A stretch of 64,000 nucleotides of DNA from Epiperipatus broadwayi (GCA_028023455.1 JAQFVV010012497.1:2292001-2356000); one strand, 5' to 3'. Counted from the stretch's first letter, positions 47,233-59,839 are shown. Numbers and translations: made by a program. The notes: a model not told the origin generated them from the sequence alone.

Positions 47233-48377
47233 GTTGTATTGCTGATTGTGATCTACAAATACTATAATAATATTGCACCTATTTCAATCACTTGAATAAG
47301 CTATTCATCATGTAAAATAACAGCCAGATTTTGTAAGAGGCCATTTTTTTTTAAAAACATCATTTCTAAATTTGTCCATCTTTGTTGAAATAAGCTATTT
47401 CTAAACATGATTTGTAAGCATGCAATAATTTGCTGTTACAACTGTAGTTCCAAATGATCATTATTGATAACATTATACCATGCAAGATCACACAATTAAG
47501 GGCTCCAATTAAATAAATATATTTTCTCATTACTGAGAGCTTTGTGCATTTTATAGTTACATACTATTAAAAAAAGTAAAAACTGAAATCAAATTTACCA
47601 TGTGATTAAAAGATGAAAATATAAATGTACATTTCACAAATCTATTATACAATTTTCACACTTAGCACAGAGCTGATTGATGGGATGACAATAGTTCCTA
47701 GACAAAAAAGATCTGAGTATTGCTTAAATTTCTTTAATCATGGGATCTATACATATTGAAAATAACAGCAATGTCGGCAGCGAGCCCCTTGTGGAATACC
47801 AGGGCTAAGCTTAAAAGGTATAGAGAGATATATATAATTCTAAGTTTTCTATAAATAGTTTAAATTAATGGTTTATATAAATATTGCAAAAATATTTTGG
47901 TGAATATGATATATCTATATAACAGATACGATACTATATTAATCTGGCATACTTCAATACCAAAGCTACAAAATTTTCTGGACTAAGATGATATTTAGTA
48001 ATAATGCAATAATATAGCTATTAATATCTACTATACCTTTAAAGAATCAAAATACTTCTGCAAATTTAAATAAATGTTACATGTCAATATTAAAAATAAT
48101 TATTAATATGTACTGGATACATATATATTTACCTTATATAGTGCATAATAACCACTAACTTTTATAATGATATATCATATAAAAAAATTGTTTTAACCGT
48201 CCCTTGACATATAAAATGTAAATATTAAACAATATTTAATAATAATTATTAATTTTATATTTATTGGATATACATTTTCAATAAATTAGATATATTACAT
48301 ATAGAATTTATTTTCATACAATATTATTAGTTCCTTATCTCTCTTAATAAATAATGTGAATCAGCGTATATAGCAAA

Positions 48378-48423
48378 TCCCTCCCTCCCTCCCCCCCTCT
48401 CTCTCTCCCTCCCTCTCTCTTGC
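48378..48423. repeat. Polypyrimidine tract (CCCT/CT repeats)
   Basis: 46 bases of C and T only, built of CCCT and CT units, with a purine-only complement. Such mirror-like tracts can form triplex structures in principle; simple repeat is the safe call. Confidence 0.85.
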
Positions 48424-49329
48424 TCATTTTTCCCCCAATAATGTTCTGCAAAAAAAATTAGCAAGTAACGCTTATCTTATTTTCATTGTTATTGTTGTGG
48501 TAAGATTTTTATTAGCTTATAGATATTTATTTAAAAAATTAATCAAACAAATGCTTCAAAAAAAAGATTAATAATTAAAGTATTCAGTTACTATTTTTAA
48601 GGAAAATTAAGTATGACAAATTCAACTGAGCATTAGGATAAAATAAAAATAATAAAATTAAAACTTAGTTACTCATGCCAACTAAGCATAAAACATAATA
48701 TGTATAAGTAAATTTTTTTTAACTTTTATTTTAAAATGTGATTTAATTCATATATTGCACTTAAGTATATGAAAACAAGATTAAATATATATTGTTATTT
48801 AAATAAATTGTAAATCATGCTAAAATAATAAATTCTGCCAATTGTGAAAATTTGGAGATTCATTGTAATTTTGTCCATATTTAAAAAAAAAAGATGCCGG
48901 AAAATGAGTTGCAGATTAATAATATAGAATGCATACACACAAAGAACATACTTGCCTATTTTAATGGAAAAGTATTTAACTAGTAATCAGAATGTATATG
49001 TTTCAACAAATAAATTCTTTAATTATAATTAAATTATAAAAAATTAGTTATTTTCAATAAAATCACTTTTTAAAATGACATTTTATAAAATTACTACTAA
49101 TTTACAATCAATTATTTAATTTAGTTTCTAAAATTCTCATAAGATTTTTGATGCCTGCAATTAGTTTCAGAGCAAAAGTGCATACAAATTAATTATTTTT
49201 TAAAAAAAAAATTAAAATGTTTTAATAAAAAGTGATGTCATTTAATTTATTTATTAAAGTTTCTAATGCAATTCACTATGCATTAGAAATATCTAATTGA
49301 ACTTATGTATATCACTATAAGTTATCTTT

Positions 49330-49810
49330 TTGCAGAAAAGAGCTTGCTATTAACTAAAAGAAGAACTTTTGATTCTTTTTTGAGGTCTTTAAGGAACAGA
49401 GCAGGGTAATATATGCCTATTCCATACATTCTTGTCATTAGTAAATGAATATGGATATGCTGCTCACTATCAGCATGATTGAGTTTAATGGATTTTTACC
49501 TTCAAGTTTAAAATCAAGCAATACTGCAGTCTTTCTTCTCAATTGATTGATAATTCTTTAATGAAATATCAGTTGAATTTTCTTGAAAGTAGAATGAATA
49601 TACATATGAATAAGAAAAATTTTTAAATAGATATTTACAATCATGATAGAGGCTGTAAAATTGTTAGCTAAAGTAGCAATTTGTGGCTGGTACATGCTAA
49701 AAATTGCCTGATAGCAGATCCAGTCTGCCATCCAATATTGACTTTTTATTTAGGTACTTACAACTACAGATCATGTTCAATAGAAGAAAGATTGCAATAA
49801 TCACTTGCTA
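49330..49810 (+). mobile_element. RTE-type LINE, 5' end only (copy 6)
   Basis: Plus-strand match to the family 5'UTR (compare 43571-44010 and the complement of 13448-13842), with TTAACTAAAAGAAGAAC, TTTAAGGAACAGAGCAGGGT and the first EN codons around 49760-49800 ('TYNYRSCS'-like). Everything after the EN start is missing. Again a copy with a 5' end and no 3' end. Confidence 0.75.
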
Positions 49811-52240
49811 ACAAGAATACACTTTTCTAACAATGTTACATTTAATGGAAAAAGATTTACGTACACGTTTAATTGTGTGAAAATATCATAATTACTCAAT
49901 GCCCCTTATTAAGCACATCAACAGTATACTTAATAAAAGTGGATAACAGAAAGATGTTGCATATATCAATCCATCCTAAGGATGGAGTATTGAATAAATC
50001 CGCACTTCAAGACTCCAATTACTTCACACACACTTCTATAATTATTGCATTGTAAATTTTTGCCCATTAATAACATGTTATTCAGTAACAGAGCACCTTC
50101 AAACCATAGCACATGGGCTCACTTCTATTTAAACAAATACCTGATAATGAGAGTTTACTTTATAAATATGCATTGCTTTCAAAAATAGTGTTTGTTTTTT
50201 GTTGCTGTTTTTTCCATTTGGTTATATATGTAAAATAAAAATAATTTCAAACATTTTATTGTCTGTATTTACTTGAAGTTGGAAAGTAGTTAGTGAAGGG
50301 CCATTTAAAGATCACATGTAATATATATCTGTGTTTAGGTTTTTATTGTTTATGGAAATAATAGCTTTGCCATTAGGGAACAGCCACGATTAGGTGGCTG
50401 TTTGAGTAGATACTAAAATTTATCAAAAGACTTTTTTATTTATTAATTTCGTGTGTGACAAAACAATAGTATCATTCATAAAGATATACCTCAGATATAC
50501 CCATTCTAACAATTCTAATATTTAATTACATCTGCACATTTAAATCCAACTACAATGGACACACTTGCTTAAAGTTGTAATTGACTTTCCTAAAATATAC
50601 TACAATTTCCCTTCCCCTTTTTCTATCTGTCATAATCTAAGTAATTTCGGATTGCCTAGTATTAGAGTGCAATCCAAATTGCATCTAAACATTCCTTCTG
50701 CACATAGATGCACATATTTTCAAAGCAATTATAGATAATGGACATGCCTATATATTTAGTGTAAGAAGCATAAAATAGGGAACAGGTTCAGGCTAATGTG
50801 ATGGGTAATTTCCATTAAGTCATCTAAATGTTTTTGATTTTTACTAGGGTACATATGTATAAAAATCCCAGCCAGTAAGTGCAGTAAATGTAAAAAAAAA
50901 AATTCCATACATATTTTCTCTTCCTGTATGTTGAACTATAAATAATATATATATATACTTATTCCAAATATGCAGGTAGTGAAAATAAATATTTGAGACT
51001 TTAAAAAAAGGCAGATATGAGTAGTAGTTAAAATAGAATCAGGAAAAGGCAATATTTTGTTTTTGACTTTATAGTTTTCTGCCATAGCACAAATTGCATA
51101 TGTTATTTTACCATTACAAAAAAATGTAGATAGTTTGATATGGTTACAACTGACACATAGGGTGCTAGAAGCTTAAGAGAAACTTGTCTAGATTGATGCA
51201 TATTTAATAAACCTGTACACTTACTCACACACATGTATTTCACTTTTAGGAATTGACACGTTTGTAAATCTCCACCTGGATGTTAAGTTGGTGAAATAAT
51301 AGTCAGATTTATACTTTTCTTGTTAGCCCTGTATGCACGTCTGTCAATAAAAAAAGTACAAACACCATCCTATTCTCAATGTGCAGGGATAAATTTCATT
51401 AATGCACATGCAGAGAAATCTGTAGGTATGATTAGTTAAAATGCATACATTTTGTGTTCCTATAAGCTTAAGGATATAGACATAAACTAAAACTACTCAT
51501 CAATTGCAAATGCGATCAAACTGAATTTATATATTAAGTTATAAAAAAAAAAAAGATCAAAGGAGCAATGTATTTAAACTAAGAAAGAAAAAAACAAATT
51601 TCCCCTATATATATATATCAGTCACATTTACTTGAATATATCCATTTTAACAATTCAGATATTGACTAAATCTACACATTATGAAATCACGTATAATCGG
51701 CAGACTTGTTTAAATAAGGAGTGCGGGATTTTGTACTTTTCGCCTGGCATGATCTAGGGACTGTCTAAGATGAGAGAGAACTTTAATTTTGTATCTCCTC
51801 ATGAAATTCAGAGTTTTGTTTCTAGTTTCCTACTATGCAAAGCAAATAATATATTAAAAAATTAAACACATAAATAAATAAATTAAAAATAAAGACATGT
51901 TCACATATATATATAAAATAAAGAATATTTTATTATGACATTTAAAACATTAACTACACTGACACGGGGATATATTTACGTTTATTGTTTAATTGAAAAA
52001 GAAAAAAACTGTCACCTTTAATTAATAAAATAATATTCGTGCATACATGTTTATTTATCCAGTATAATTTTACAAGATTTATTTGAATATATAACTCTAG
52101 TTCTTTTCTTAAAAAGAGTATGAGATTCCTTTCATGTTGCCTGAGATAGTCTATGGACTGCCTAAGATTAAAGTGAACTTTAAATTTTGTATCCTCTCGT
52201 AAATACTAGTCGTACACAGGCTTATATATATATCATCCAT
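49811..52240. repeat. AT-rich region with diverged repeated units
   Basis: 51640-51830 and 52060-52215 share a unit (best part: CCTGGCATGATCTAGGGACTG at 51743 against TTGCCTGAGATAGTCTATGGA at 52137, then both run to TTTTGTATC) about 397 bases apart. The left part of the first unit also resembles 50500-50590. No coding content; the frame 49873-50055 has no motif. Confidence 0.5.
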
Positions 52241-52485
52241 CTACTTGAAAAGAAAAAGCATCATACCTGTGAATTTGAAGTAAGGTAGCTTCGAAACTAC
52301 GAGGAACAGAATCACACAACAGATATCATTTGAAAGAGCATTGAAGTGGCTACTATCCGCCTAAAAACTTAACTTTATACTTTACATGATCGATGTTACA
52401 AGTTGAAAGCGGCATCACTGTATGCATTTCACTTGGCATGAAAGAAACATTCATACCACCGCCCTAACAAAACTTTAGGTCTCAC

Positions 52486-52790
52486 TGGAAAACGGCTGAC
52501 ATTATTAAAAGAATTGCAAAACTGAAAAGATGTTTGGGCTGGATATATAACCAAAAGAAATGATAAAAGGTGGACAATTCAAGTTTTAGATTAGATCCCA
52601 AGAGACTTAAAAGACCAAGAAAAAGATCATATATAAGATGAATGGAAAAAATAAGTTTGCAGATGTTTTCTGGTGAAGATAAACTAGAAATTGGAGTAAG
52701 TGGATTAAACTTGGAAAGACCTTCATCCAGTAGTGAATTTAAAATACAGTAATTGAAAATAATGATGAAAGTCTTGAATGCAAAATCTCA
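52486..52790 (+). pseudogene. LINE C-terminal tail (RTE-like), plus strand
   Basis: Broken + frames read 'KRIAKLKRCLGWIYNQK', 'KRWTIQVLD', 'IPRDLKRPRKRSYIR', 'MEKISLQMFSGEDKLEIGV', following the W-A-G-H ... R-W ... P-R-x-x-K-R-P-R-G-R-P ... R-W-x-D-x-I pattern of RTE tails. It is more diverged from copies 1-7 than these are from each other, so it may be a related RTE family. Confidence 0.65.
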
Positions 52791-53093
52791 TTGACCAACT
52801 TCACTGAAAAGAGCATTTTTTAGAAGTAAGAAACAATATCCTGATCAAAACGTTTACTTAACCACTAGCAATTAAAACAAAAGAATGACTAAAATTGAAG
52901 TGGATTATTAATGCGTATCAGACAAAAACAATCTAGAATAGTTTTAGGGATAAATATGAAGAATGAGCAGGAATCATCTAAATAAAAAAGTACAGTAGTA
53001 TTACAAAAGCAAACTATATATATTTAATTGGGGGAGGGGGTTCAAATCAATTGTGATTATTACAACAAATTAAAATTGCAAGATTGATTACGG

Positions 53094-53584
53094 CAGGGGT
53101 GGGCAATTGTTTTGGCTCAGGGGCCGCAGAGGTTGGCGGAGGGCCGCATCGGAGCCACTTTGTGGAAGTGAAGGTTAGCGGAGGGCCACACCTTTTTTTC
53201 ATGACACAATGAACACACTGTTCTATTCCCTGTATTACCAAAGAAATATTTGTTTGTTCATTTTTCATTAAACACATGACATTCATTACTAATTTTACAT
53301 TTTTTCAGAGGATTCATGGTTTCACTAAAGTTGGAAATGTATATATTTGCTAATGCAAAACAAAATTGAAAGTAACCAGATCAACTGGAAAAGCACTACA
53401 CATCATATCTACACTGCACATGTGTATTGACGTGGTCATCATAGTGGAAAATACGAGATGAATCTTCAGTCACACAAAAAAGAAATCTCAGTTCAAGGCA
53501 GATTTTTCTGATTGTCTTGGAGGGCCACATAAAACCTCTTAGTGGGCCGCATGTGGCCCCTGGGCCGCTATTTGTCCACCCCTG
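53094..53584. mobile_element. hAT-type MITE, 491 bp, perfect 8-bp TSD
   Basis: Ends CAGGGGTGGGCAA and (inverted) TTTGTCCACCCCTG, the classic hAT terminal motif CAGGGGTGGGCAA. Flanked by GATTACGG at 53086-53093 and 53585-53592. Subterminal GGGCCGCA/TGCGGCCC repeats at both ends (53121-53150, 53522-53565). Interior is AT-rich with no transposase frame; the minus frame 53047-53286 is formed by the GC-rich terminus. Non-autonomous and probably recent, given the intact TSD and CpGs. Confidence 0.95.
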
Positions 53585-54082
53585 GATTACGGAATTATTT
53601 AATATTTTTTCTTTTGTTCAAGAAGTTGTACGCTGATTGGGTGGATAATGTTTTATTATTTTTTCCTTGCAGCGTTTCAGTGATGGAGTTATCATATTTA
53701 TGTTGGGCAAACCCAAATTATAACCGCAAAAATTATGAGAATGTTGTCAAAATCAAGTTAAGCTCAGAGTTCTCTATTAATGATATATGCTAGTAATAAC
53801 AAGAGTTGCAGGGACTAAAATAATAATAACCAAAAATTGTAAATAGGTTAATAATCACTAAAATCAAAATTAAGAGGAGTAAAGTTCTCAACTGATTCTT
53901 AAATTAGAGGAGCTCTTAATATTAAAGCATACACCAAGAGTAGTTCATTATAAAAAATCTATCTTTATAAGTATTCAATAAATAAATTTAAAAAAACTAA
54001 AAAGATAAAAATGCAAGAAAATAAGAAGCAGTTATTCTAAAACAGATTATTCTATCAAATTTCTGTACTTTTTTAAAAAAAT

Positions 54083-54222
54083 TTGCATGTGGTTTCGTGG
54101 TATGATCGACTTTGGAATTTAAGATCCATGGATAGCAGCCCAGCCTTGTCAGTTCTGGCACTCAAATTTCTTATGAATACTGGGGCAATAAAGCTGCTGT
54201 TGTTGTTGTTGTTATTATTATT

Positions 54223-54294
<72 letters not shown>
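54083..54294 (+). mobile_element. tRNA-derived SINE, family P, with long AAT microsatellite tail
   Basis: Head TGGTTTCGTGGTATGATCGA with loop TTTGGAA (Pro-like TGG anticodon) and AAGATCCATGG, body CTTGTCAGTTCTGGCACTCA, then TTG repeats turning to TTA and a long AAT array (54215-54292). Body and head match the minus-strand copies at 54420-54910, 56805 and 58235 and the plus copy at 59840. The open frame 54083-54319 is an artefact of the array. Confidence 0.75.
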
Positions 54295-54419
54295 TGGGGA
54301 AGGGGTGTCAAATAATTAAAGAAGCAAGATGAGAATAATTTTTTCTTTTCTTTTTTTAAATTAAAGTTTAAAAAAAATTTTTTTTTAAAAAAAAGAATGA
54401 TTAATTGTTCTGAAAACCA

Positions 54420-54495
54420 TATGATGTTAGAGCAATGGATCTAAGGACTTTTAATTTGCAAGTCCATCACTCTACTATGGCACTAAACTACAAAG
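54420..54495 (-). mobile_element. SINE family P, fragment 1 (minus)
   Basis: Minus strand: GTGCCATAGTAGAGTGATGG (A-box region), GACTTGCAAATT..., AGATCCATTGCTC (decayed B-box). Head only; the body is not clear. Confidence 0.55.
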
Positions 54496-54689
54496 GGTAA
54501 AAGCAGTTGTAAAATATTTAATTCAAATCTTCTGTAAATCAGTGTGACCATTAAAGGTCAGTCTTATTTGGATATATACTGGCAGAATAACAGTTACAAA
54601 AGAATCTTCTCCAAAGTTTTAATAAACCTTTCACTTTTTATCTTGAAAGATGACTATGCTAATAAATAATTGAAAGGTTTATTGTTTGG

Positions 54690-54800
54690 GAGTTCAAAAG
54701 AAGTTCAAGCACTTGAAGTAACAGAGCAAGATCTTGATCCATTGATCTTGATTTCCAAATGTAATTCTCTATCACTGCATGAAACCATGCAGAGCAAAAT
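54690..54800 (-). mobile_element. SINE family P, copy 2 (minus)
   Basis: Minus strand: GCAGTGATAGAGAATTACAT, loop TTTGGAA, then CTTGCTCTGTTACTTCAAGT and GCTTGAACTT, the family body. Confidence 0.65.
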
Positions 54801-54814
54801 CAAAGTTTATCATT

Positions 54815-54912
54815 TAAGAATTCATAAGTTCAGACACCAAAAGTGACAGAGATGGGTTATTAATCTATGAATCTTAAGCTCTAGACTATACCACTCTACC
54901 TCTGCACAAAAA
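54815..54912 (-). mobile_element. SINE family P, copy 3 (minus)
   Basis: Minus strand: GTGCAGAGGTAGAGTGGTAT, then CTTAAGATTCATAGATT, then CATCTCTGTCACTTTTGGTG. Adjacent to copy 2 in the same orientation, so the pair may be a tandem duplication. Confidence 0.65.
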
Positions 54913-55368
54913 CTATTCAGGTCGTAAGCAATTAAAAATATAAAACATCAAATTCAATTCTATAAATTCACTCTTCATAATTATTATTATATATCCTACA
55001 TTATAAACTCATTTAATCAAATATAACATTTAAATCCTCTTGCATGGTGTATTTTAACTGTTCTCCCTGGTAACACTTTTTGTAATCATTCAACATTTAT
55101 TTTTGGCATATTAGAATTCAACAAATTGGACTTGATTTATTAGAAATATATGTTTACAAAAAAAAAAAAATCATAATTGAACTTTGTAAATAAATATATA
55201 AGTGAAACAGGTAATGTGAACAACAATGGCTAATTGTTCGACATTGTTGTTAAAAGTAAATTAATGACATTTTTGTTATTTGAATTTGATTAGTAAAATC
55301 CTGAAAGAATTTTTGTTAAGTCATGTTAAATCCTGTTATAAAATCTAAAATTGCATTTTATAATTATT

Positions 55369-55424
55369 AGAATATCATAAGAATACTGTATAACTAAGAA
55401 TATCATAAGAATACTATATAACTA
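55369..55424. repeat. 28-bp tandem duplication, two copies
   Basis: Units 55369-55396 and 55397-55424 differ at one base. Confidence 0.85.
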
Positions 55425-55696
55425 ACTGTCTTTGACAGGTTTGAGTGCTTGGAACGAATGTTGTTTTCTTTTTATCATTACTTCAATTTTTTTAGCTTTT
55501 ATTTTTAAAAATGAAACATATTCAAAAAAAAATCTAAGTGTAAACATAAATATATTTCTTTTTTAATAATTATTATATGAATATTTTGTAAAAGTAATCA
55601 TAAATATTTAAATCAATGGCAAATATAATACAATTTTTTCCCTAACCATAAATAACAATATATTGGGAATTTACAAGTTTGTTAATAGGCCTAAAG

Positions 55697-56062
55697 CAGG
55701 GGTCCCCAACATTTTTGCACTTAAGAGCACATTCTATAATACCGGCCAGGTGGCGGGCACCATTTATTTTTTCAATGTAAATTTATAGTTGGATATTGCT
55801 AATAATACACATAATGTACAAAAAAATATTTATTTCAAAAATAAAATTTTAACATAATTAACGTTTATATTTTTATGCTGTAAAAGTATAGTATGCCCTA
55901 CAATTTGATTACAATATAATACAATAATTTATAAGAAATTTTAAAAATTAAATTTATTTGTATCAGATAAATAATTTTTTATTGTGTTCAGATAGCGGCG
56001 GGCACACGTAAAATGGTCTGCAGGCACTATGGTGCCCGCAGGCATAGGGTTGGGGACCCCTG
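55697..56062. mobile_element. hAT-type MITE, 366 bp, perfect 8-bp TSD
   Basis: Ends CAGGGGTCCCCAAC and its complement GTTGGGGACCCCTG; flanked by GCCTAAAG at 55689-55696 and 56063-56070. Subterminal GGCGGGCACC-type sequence at both ends (55751-55762; 55996-56044). AT-rich interior with no frame. A different hAT family from the element at 53094, with different internal TIR bases. Confidence 0.95.
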
Positions 56063-56574
56063 GCCTAAAGTCAAAGAATTAACCAATCAGAGGCCTTGAA
56101 AACTCTAGCTGGAAATTTTTAAGTTTTTTTCTTGGACTGTTCTGTTGACTATTGATATCTAACGATTTTTTTTTTTTGAAAAAGAGTCTACTCGTATGAA
56201 TATATCAGATAGATGAGTTGTATATTTTTTCTTTTCAGCGCTAAATGCTCCTATAAAAAGATGAACAATATATTTAAAATAAATTCAGTGCTCTGCAATG
56301 AAAATGCGTTACAAATTATATTTAATATTTTTAATAGTTTCTCCATACATGAAGCAGTATTATTAGTGCCTTTAATTTATTATATAATATAGAAATTTTA
56401 AGCATTCTGCTTTTAAAAACACAACCTCTATAAAGGTAATCATTTTTAATATATAAACCCCCTTATTGCTGTATTTTTAGAGATGTATAGCATCATATTA
56501 TATATTAAAAACATTGTAGAAAGTTGTGTCTTTTCTTTCTTTTATATAAAAACTTATTAAAAGTACAACTGCTA

Positions 56575-56662
56575 CAATAAATTCAAAGCAATTAAATTTG
56601 AAGAATTTAGTCATTTTCCAATAAATTCAAAGCAATTAAATTTGAAGAATTTAATCATTTTC
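56575..56662. repeat. 44-bp tandem duplication, two copies
   Basis: Units 56575-56618 and 56619-56662 differ at one base (G/A), so this is a recent slippage or duplication. Confidence 0.9.
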
Positions 56663-56779
56663 CAAAGGACTGTAATATCATTTACATTGGTATTACAATT
56701 AAACATGAAAATTATTTTTACTTCAGTAATAATCACATTTATTTATTGTATCATTATTAAACATATATAAGCTAATGTT

Positions 56780-57180
56780 TTATTACTAAGAAATGCTTAA
56801 TAATTTTGAGCACTGGAAGTAACAAACAGAGCCATGATCCATGAATCTTAAACTCCAAAGTCCACACTCAAATTATACAACAAAAATTTAAATGACGGAT
56901 TTTTTGAAATGAACCAAACATTTTGAATAAGGTTATATGCATATGTTTGTAAGAACTGCATACATATTTTATACTATATGTTTTTCTTAGTAATTAAAAT
57001 TTTCAAAGCACTACATATATTGTTTATACTTTTAATTAAACCATTTAAAATATCCAAGGACCTAATGAGTTTATTATTCAAAAAGAAATGCATACTTGTT
57101 ATAAATTTTTTTATTATTATTATTCTGTTTAGACTCATTTTAAATATTTGATATTTATTTATTAAATGGAGATTTCTTTG
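56780..57180. repeat. Duplicated block A, copy 1 (with SINE P in minus orientation)
   Basis: Aligns with 58215-58620 over its whole length. It includes a minus SINE-P copy at about 56805-56882 (loop TTTGGAG, CTCTGTTTGTTACTTCCAGT), followed on the + strand by GAACCAAACATTTTGAATA and GTAATTAAAATTTTCAAAGC, both present in the second copy. Confidence 0.8.
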
Positions 57181-57189
57181 CAAACAAAT

Positions 57190-57525
57190 ATGTGTAAGAG
57201 ATTGTGATCTGAACTAACTAGTGAGTGCTGGTTCAACACAAAATGTGCTTCTTGGGGATCATTTATTTTTTTCACATGTCTTTAATCATAAATATATTTA
57301 AATACACATTGTATAAAGTTAAGTTTAAACATCTCTAAAAATAATGTGTATATGAAGCTAAATTGTAATGTGTTATATGGATTACTTGAAAAAGTGTTTG
57401 TTTCTAAGGTATCTGTAATGTAAGAGGTTGGTCTGACTTCTGGGCCAATGGATGGTTGTAATAGAATTGAAAGATGACAAATGTTTTGATAAAATTAAAA
57501 AATTGCAAATATATATGATAGTGCA
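57190..57525. repeat. Duplicated block B, copy 1
   Basis: Aligns with 57855-58205: GATTGTGATCTG, GGGGATCATTTAT, ATCTCTAAAAATAATGT and GGTTGGTCTGACTT occur in the same order in both. No coding content. Confidence 0.8.
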
Positions 57526-57854
57526 AATATTGCGCACACTCCACAAGGTGTTAAAAATTGATAGAAACCAGTCTCTCTACTTTGCATGAAAGTGGTATAA
57601 TGAAGTTATCCAAACTTTCAACATGGGCAAGGAATTCAATTGCTAACACCTCTATAACATTGCAGATCTATTATTCATTAAGTGAGACTTAAAGTATATA
57701 TTTGAGCTATGAATAATGCTACCTAATATAATGATTAATAAAAGTTATTAATATATTTCCATAAAGTGATTTGTATCAAAATTATAAAGAAAATTTGAAA
57801 TCTGTCAATTAAACGATAGTGATTTGCTATCTATAGATACACTGAACAAATGAT
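57526..57854. other. Single-copy spacer between the B blocks
   Basis: No second copy within the window and no recognised motif. Confidence 0.5.
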
Positions 57855-58205
57855 GAAGATTGTGATCTGGGCCAATGCTGGTTCAGCATGAAATGTGCAT
57901 CTCGGGGATCATTTATCTTTTTCACATGTCATTGATCATATGTTTCAGTAATGTGTGATGGAGTAGGAGTTTGAAATATATTTAGATGCATATTATATTA
58001 AGTTTAAGTATCTCTAAAAATAATGTACATATGGACTTAAACTGTAACATGTTATACGTATTATTTGAAAAAGTATGAGTTTTTTAATGTGTCTGTAATG
58101 TGAGTGGTTGGTCTGACTTTTGGGCTGATGAATAGTTGTGATAAAATTGAGCTAAATGTAAAAGATACACTGATAAAAACAAAAATTTGCAAATATATAA
58201 TAGAA
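57855..58205. repeat. Duplicated block B, copy 2
   Basis: Second copy of 57190-57525, same orientation, with a ~35-base insertion near 57945-57980. Confidence 0.8.
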
Positions 58206-58209
58206 TTGT

Positions 58210-58620
58210 TTTACTGCTATGGAATGCTTAAGAATTTGAGCATAGAACAGAGCCAGATTCATACACTTTGAACTCTAAAGGCCACACTCAAATCACACAA
58301 GAAAAATTTAAATGATAGATTTGTTGAAATGAACTGAACATTTTGAGTAGGGTTATTTGCATATGTTTATAAGGACTGTATATATATTTAATATTATATG
58401 TTTTTATCAGTAATTAAAATTTTCAAAGCATTACGTGTATTGTTTATACTTTTAATTAAACCACTTAAAATGTTTACGGATCAACGAGTTTATTATTCAA
58501 ATTATAATAAGTTTAATGAGTAATGCATACTTGTTATAAGTTTTTTTTTTTATTATTATTCTGTTTAGAATCATTTTAAACATTTGACATTTACCACTTG
58601 CATGGAGATTTCTTTGCAAA
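58210..58620. repeat. Duplicated block A, copy 2 (with SINE P in minus orientation)
   Basis: Second copy of 56780-57180. SINE P head at 58240-58306 in minus orientation is more decayed. Blocks occur as A1-B1-spacer-B2-A2, all direct. Confidence 0.8.
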
Positions 58621-59839
58621 TTTTATTAATAGGATAATCAATGAAACGGACATTAGTAAAAAAAAAAATTGAAAAGAGAAAGTAAAAAAGTTAAATGGCA
58701 AGTTATTAGATTTGTTTAAGTAAGTATTGCACTTAAGAAAGTCACAGGACAGTTTAAATTGCTGGTTTGAAACTAATGAGAAATAATAAATGAAGATTAA
58801 AAGCGAGAAAATTTAAACAATTTAAATGGCATTTACCTTATTACTACTGGAAAGATCTTTTTCTCTCTCACTTTTTCCCTTAAAAAAATCATTTTTAATT
58901 TTTGTTATTAAAAATAAGCTTATTAAATATGTTCAAATCACTCTCCCAAGCAATATGCACTGGGATATTTACTTATTAAATAGATATGTAATTGACAGAA
59001 GATATTAAACAAATAGAATAAATTTTACAATGGACTAAATTCTAATGAATACAATTGAGAGAAAAAGTCAGTTCTATTCCCCAGTGATCAGAAAAATTGA
59101 TATGATCATCCATCATAACTGGGTTGTGATGAATGAGGTGATAACTCATGGTAAAACATCTTTCAGATACTAACAAAAAATCTGGTATAAAGGCAATAAT
59201 ATGAAGTTCATGTAGCAATTTATACCTTTTATCATTAATATTGTTAAGAATGTAGACTAATCCACAATTAATTAAACATTTCATTATTTGCTTATATTTT
59301 AATTCTAACAAGACTGAAAAATGAACCACTTAACTGTACTTAGATTTTTATTGTATGAAAGTTGATTAATTGTAACAATTATTGACTCAACAATAAGAAT
59401 GATTTAACTTGAAGTGGACATTTGCATGGTTAATTCATTCATTCACATTATCTTCAAGAACTTTCAATCAATGAATTTGAGCAGTTCTTGAACTGAAAGT
59501 GCAGTAGCACTGATATAGAATGATTTCCATGGACAGAATACTCACTGGTATCATAGAAATTTATTATAGTGTTTTGTTTTTTATTATTAGTCTGGTAAAT
59601 GATTTAGCATCTGTGATAATATATATGATTAGAACAGCTCAGACCTTCTTATCTCTGATAATAAAATGCAGAAGGTGACTGAAATGTTACTTTGATGAGA
59701 AAAGTCTGTCTCTTACCCACAATATCAATAATAAAAAATTTCATCAAATAAATTGGTGAGTTTACAAGTTGTATCAGAGAATCATTAAATAGTGTATAAA
59801 ACTGACTATAAGGAATACCTTGTACAATTTGGTGCAAAA
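58621..59839. other. AT-rich stretch without recognisable gene
   Basis: Frames at 58826-59008, 59042-59329 and 59649-59837 show no motif and random-like composition. No repeat match found. Confidence 0.5.

Larger units (their letters stand above)
46801..49329. other. AT-rich stretch without recognisable gene
   Basis: Apart from the hairpin at 47159-47232 and the pyrimidine tract at 48378-48423, a small higher-complexity patch at 47770-47815 (GGCAGCGAGCCCCTTGTGGA) looks like an old repeat fragment that I cannot place. The frame 46783-47028 has no motif. Confidence 0.5.

Noticed and set aside
54083-54319. 78-codon frame ending in a long poly-Ile run
   Set aside because: Produced by a SINE head followed by the AAT microsatellite; no gene.
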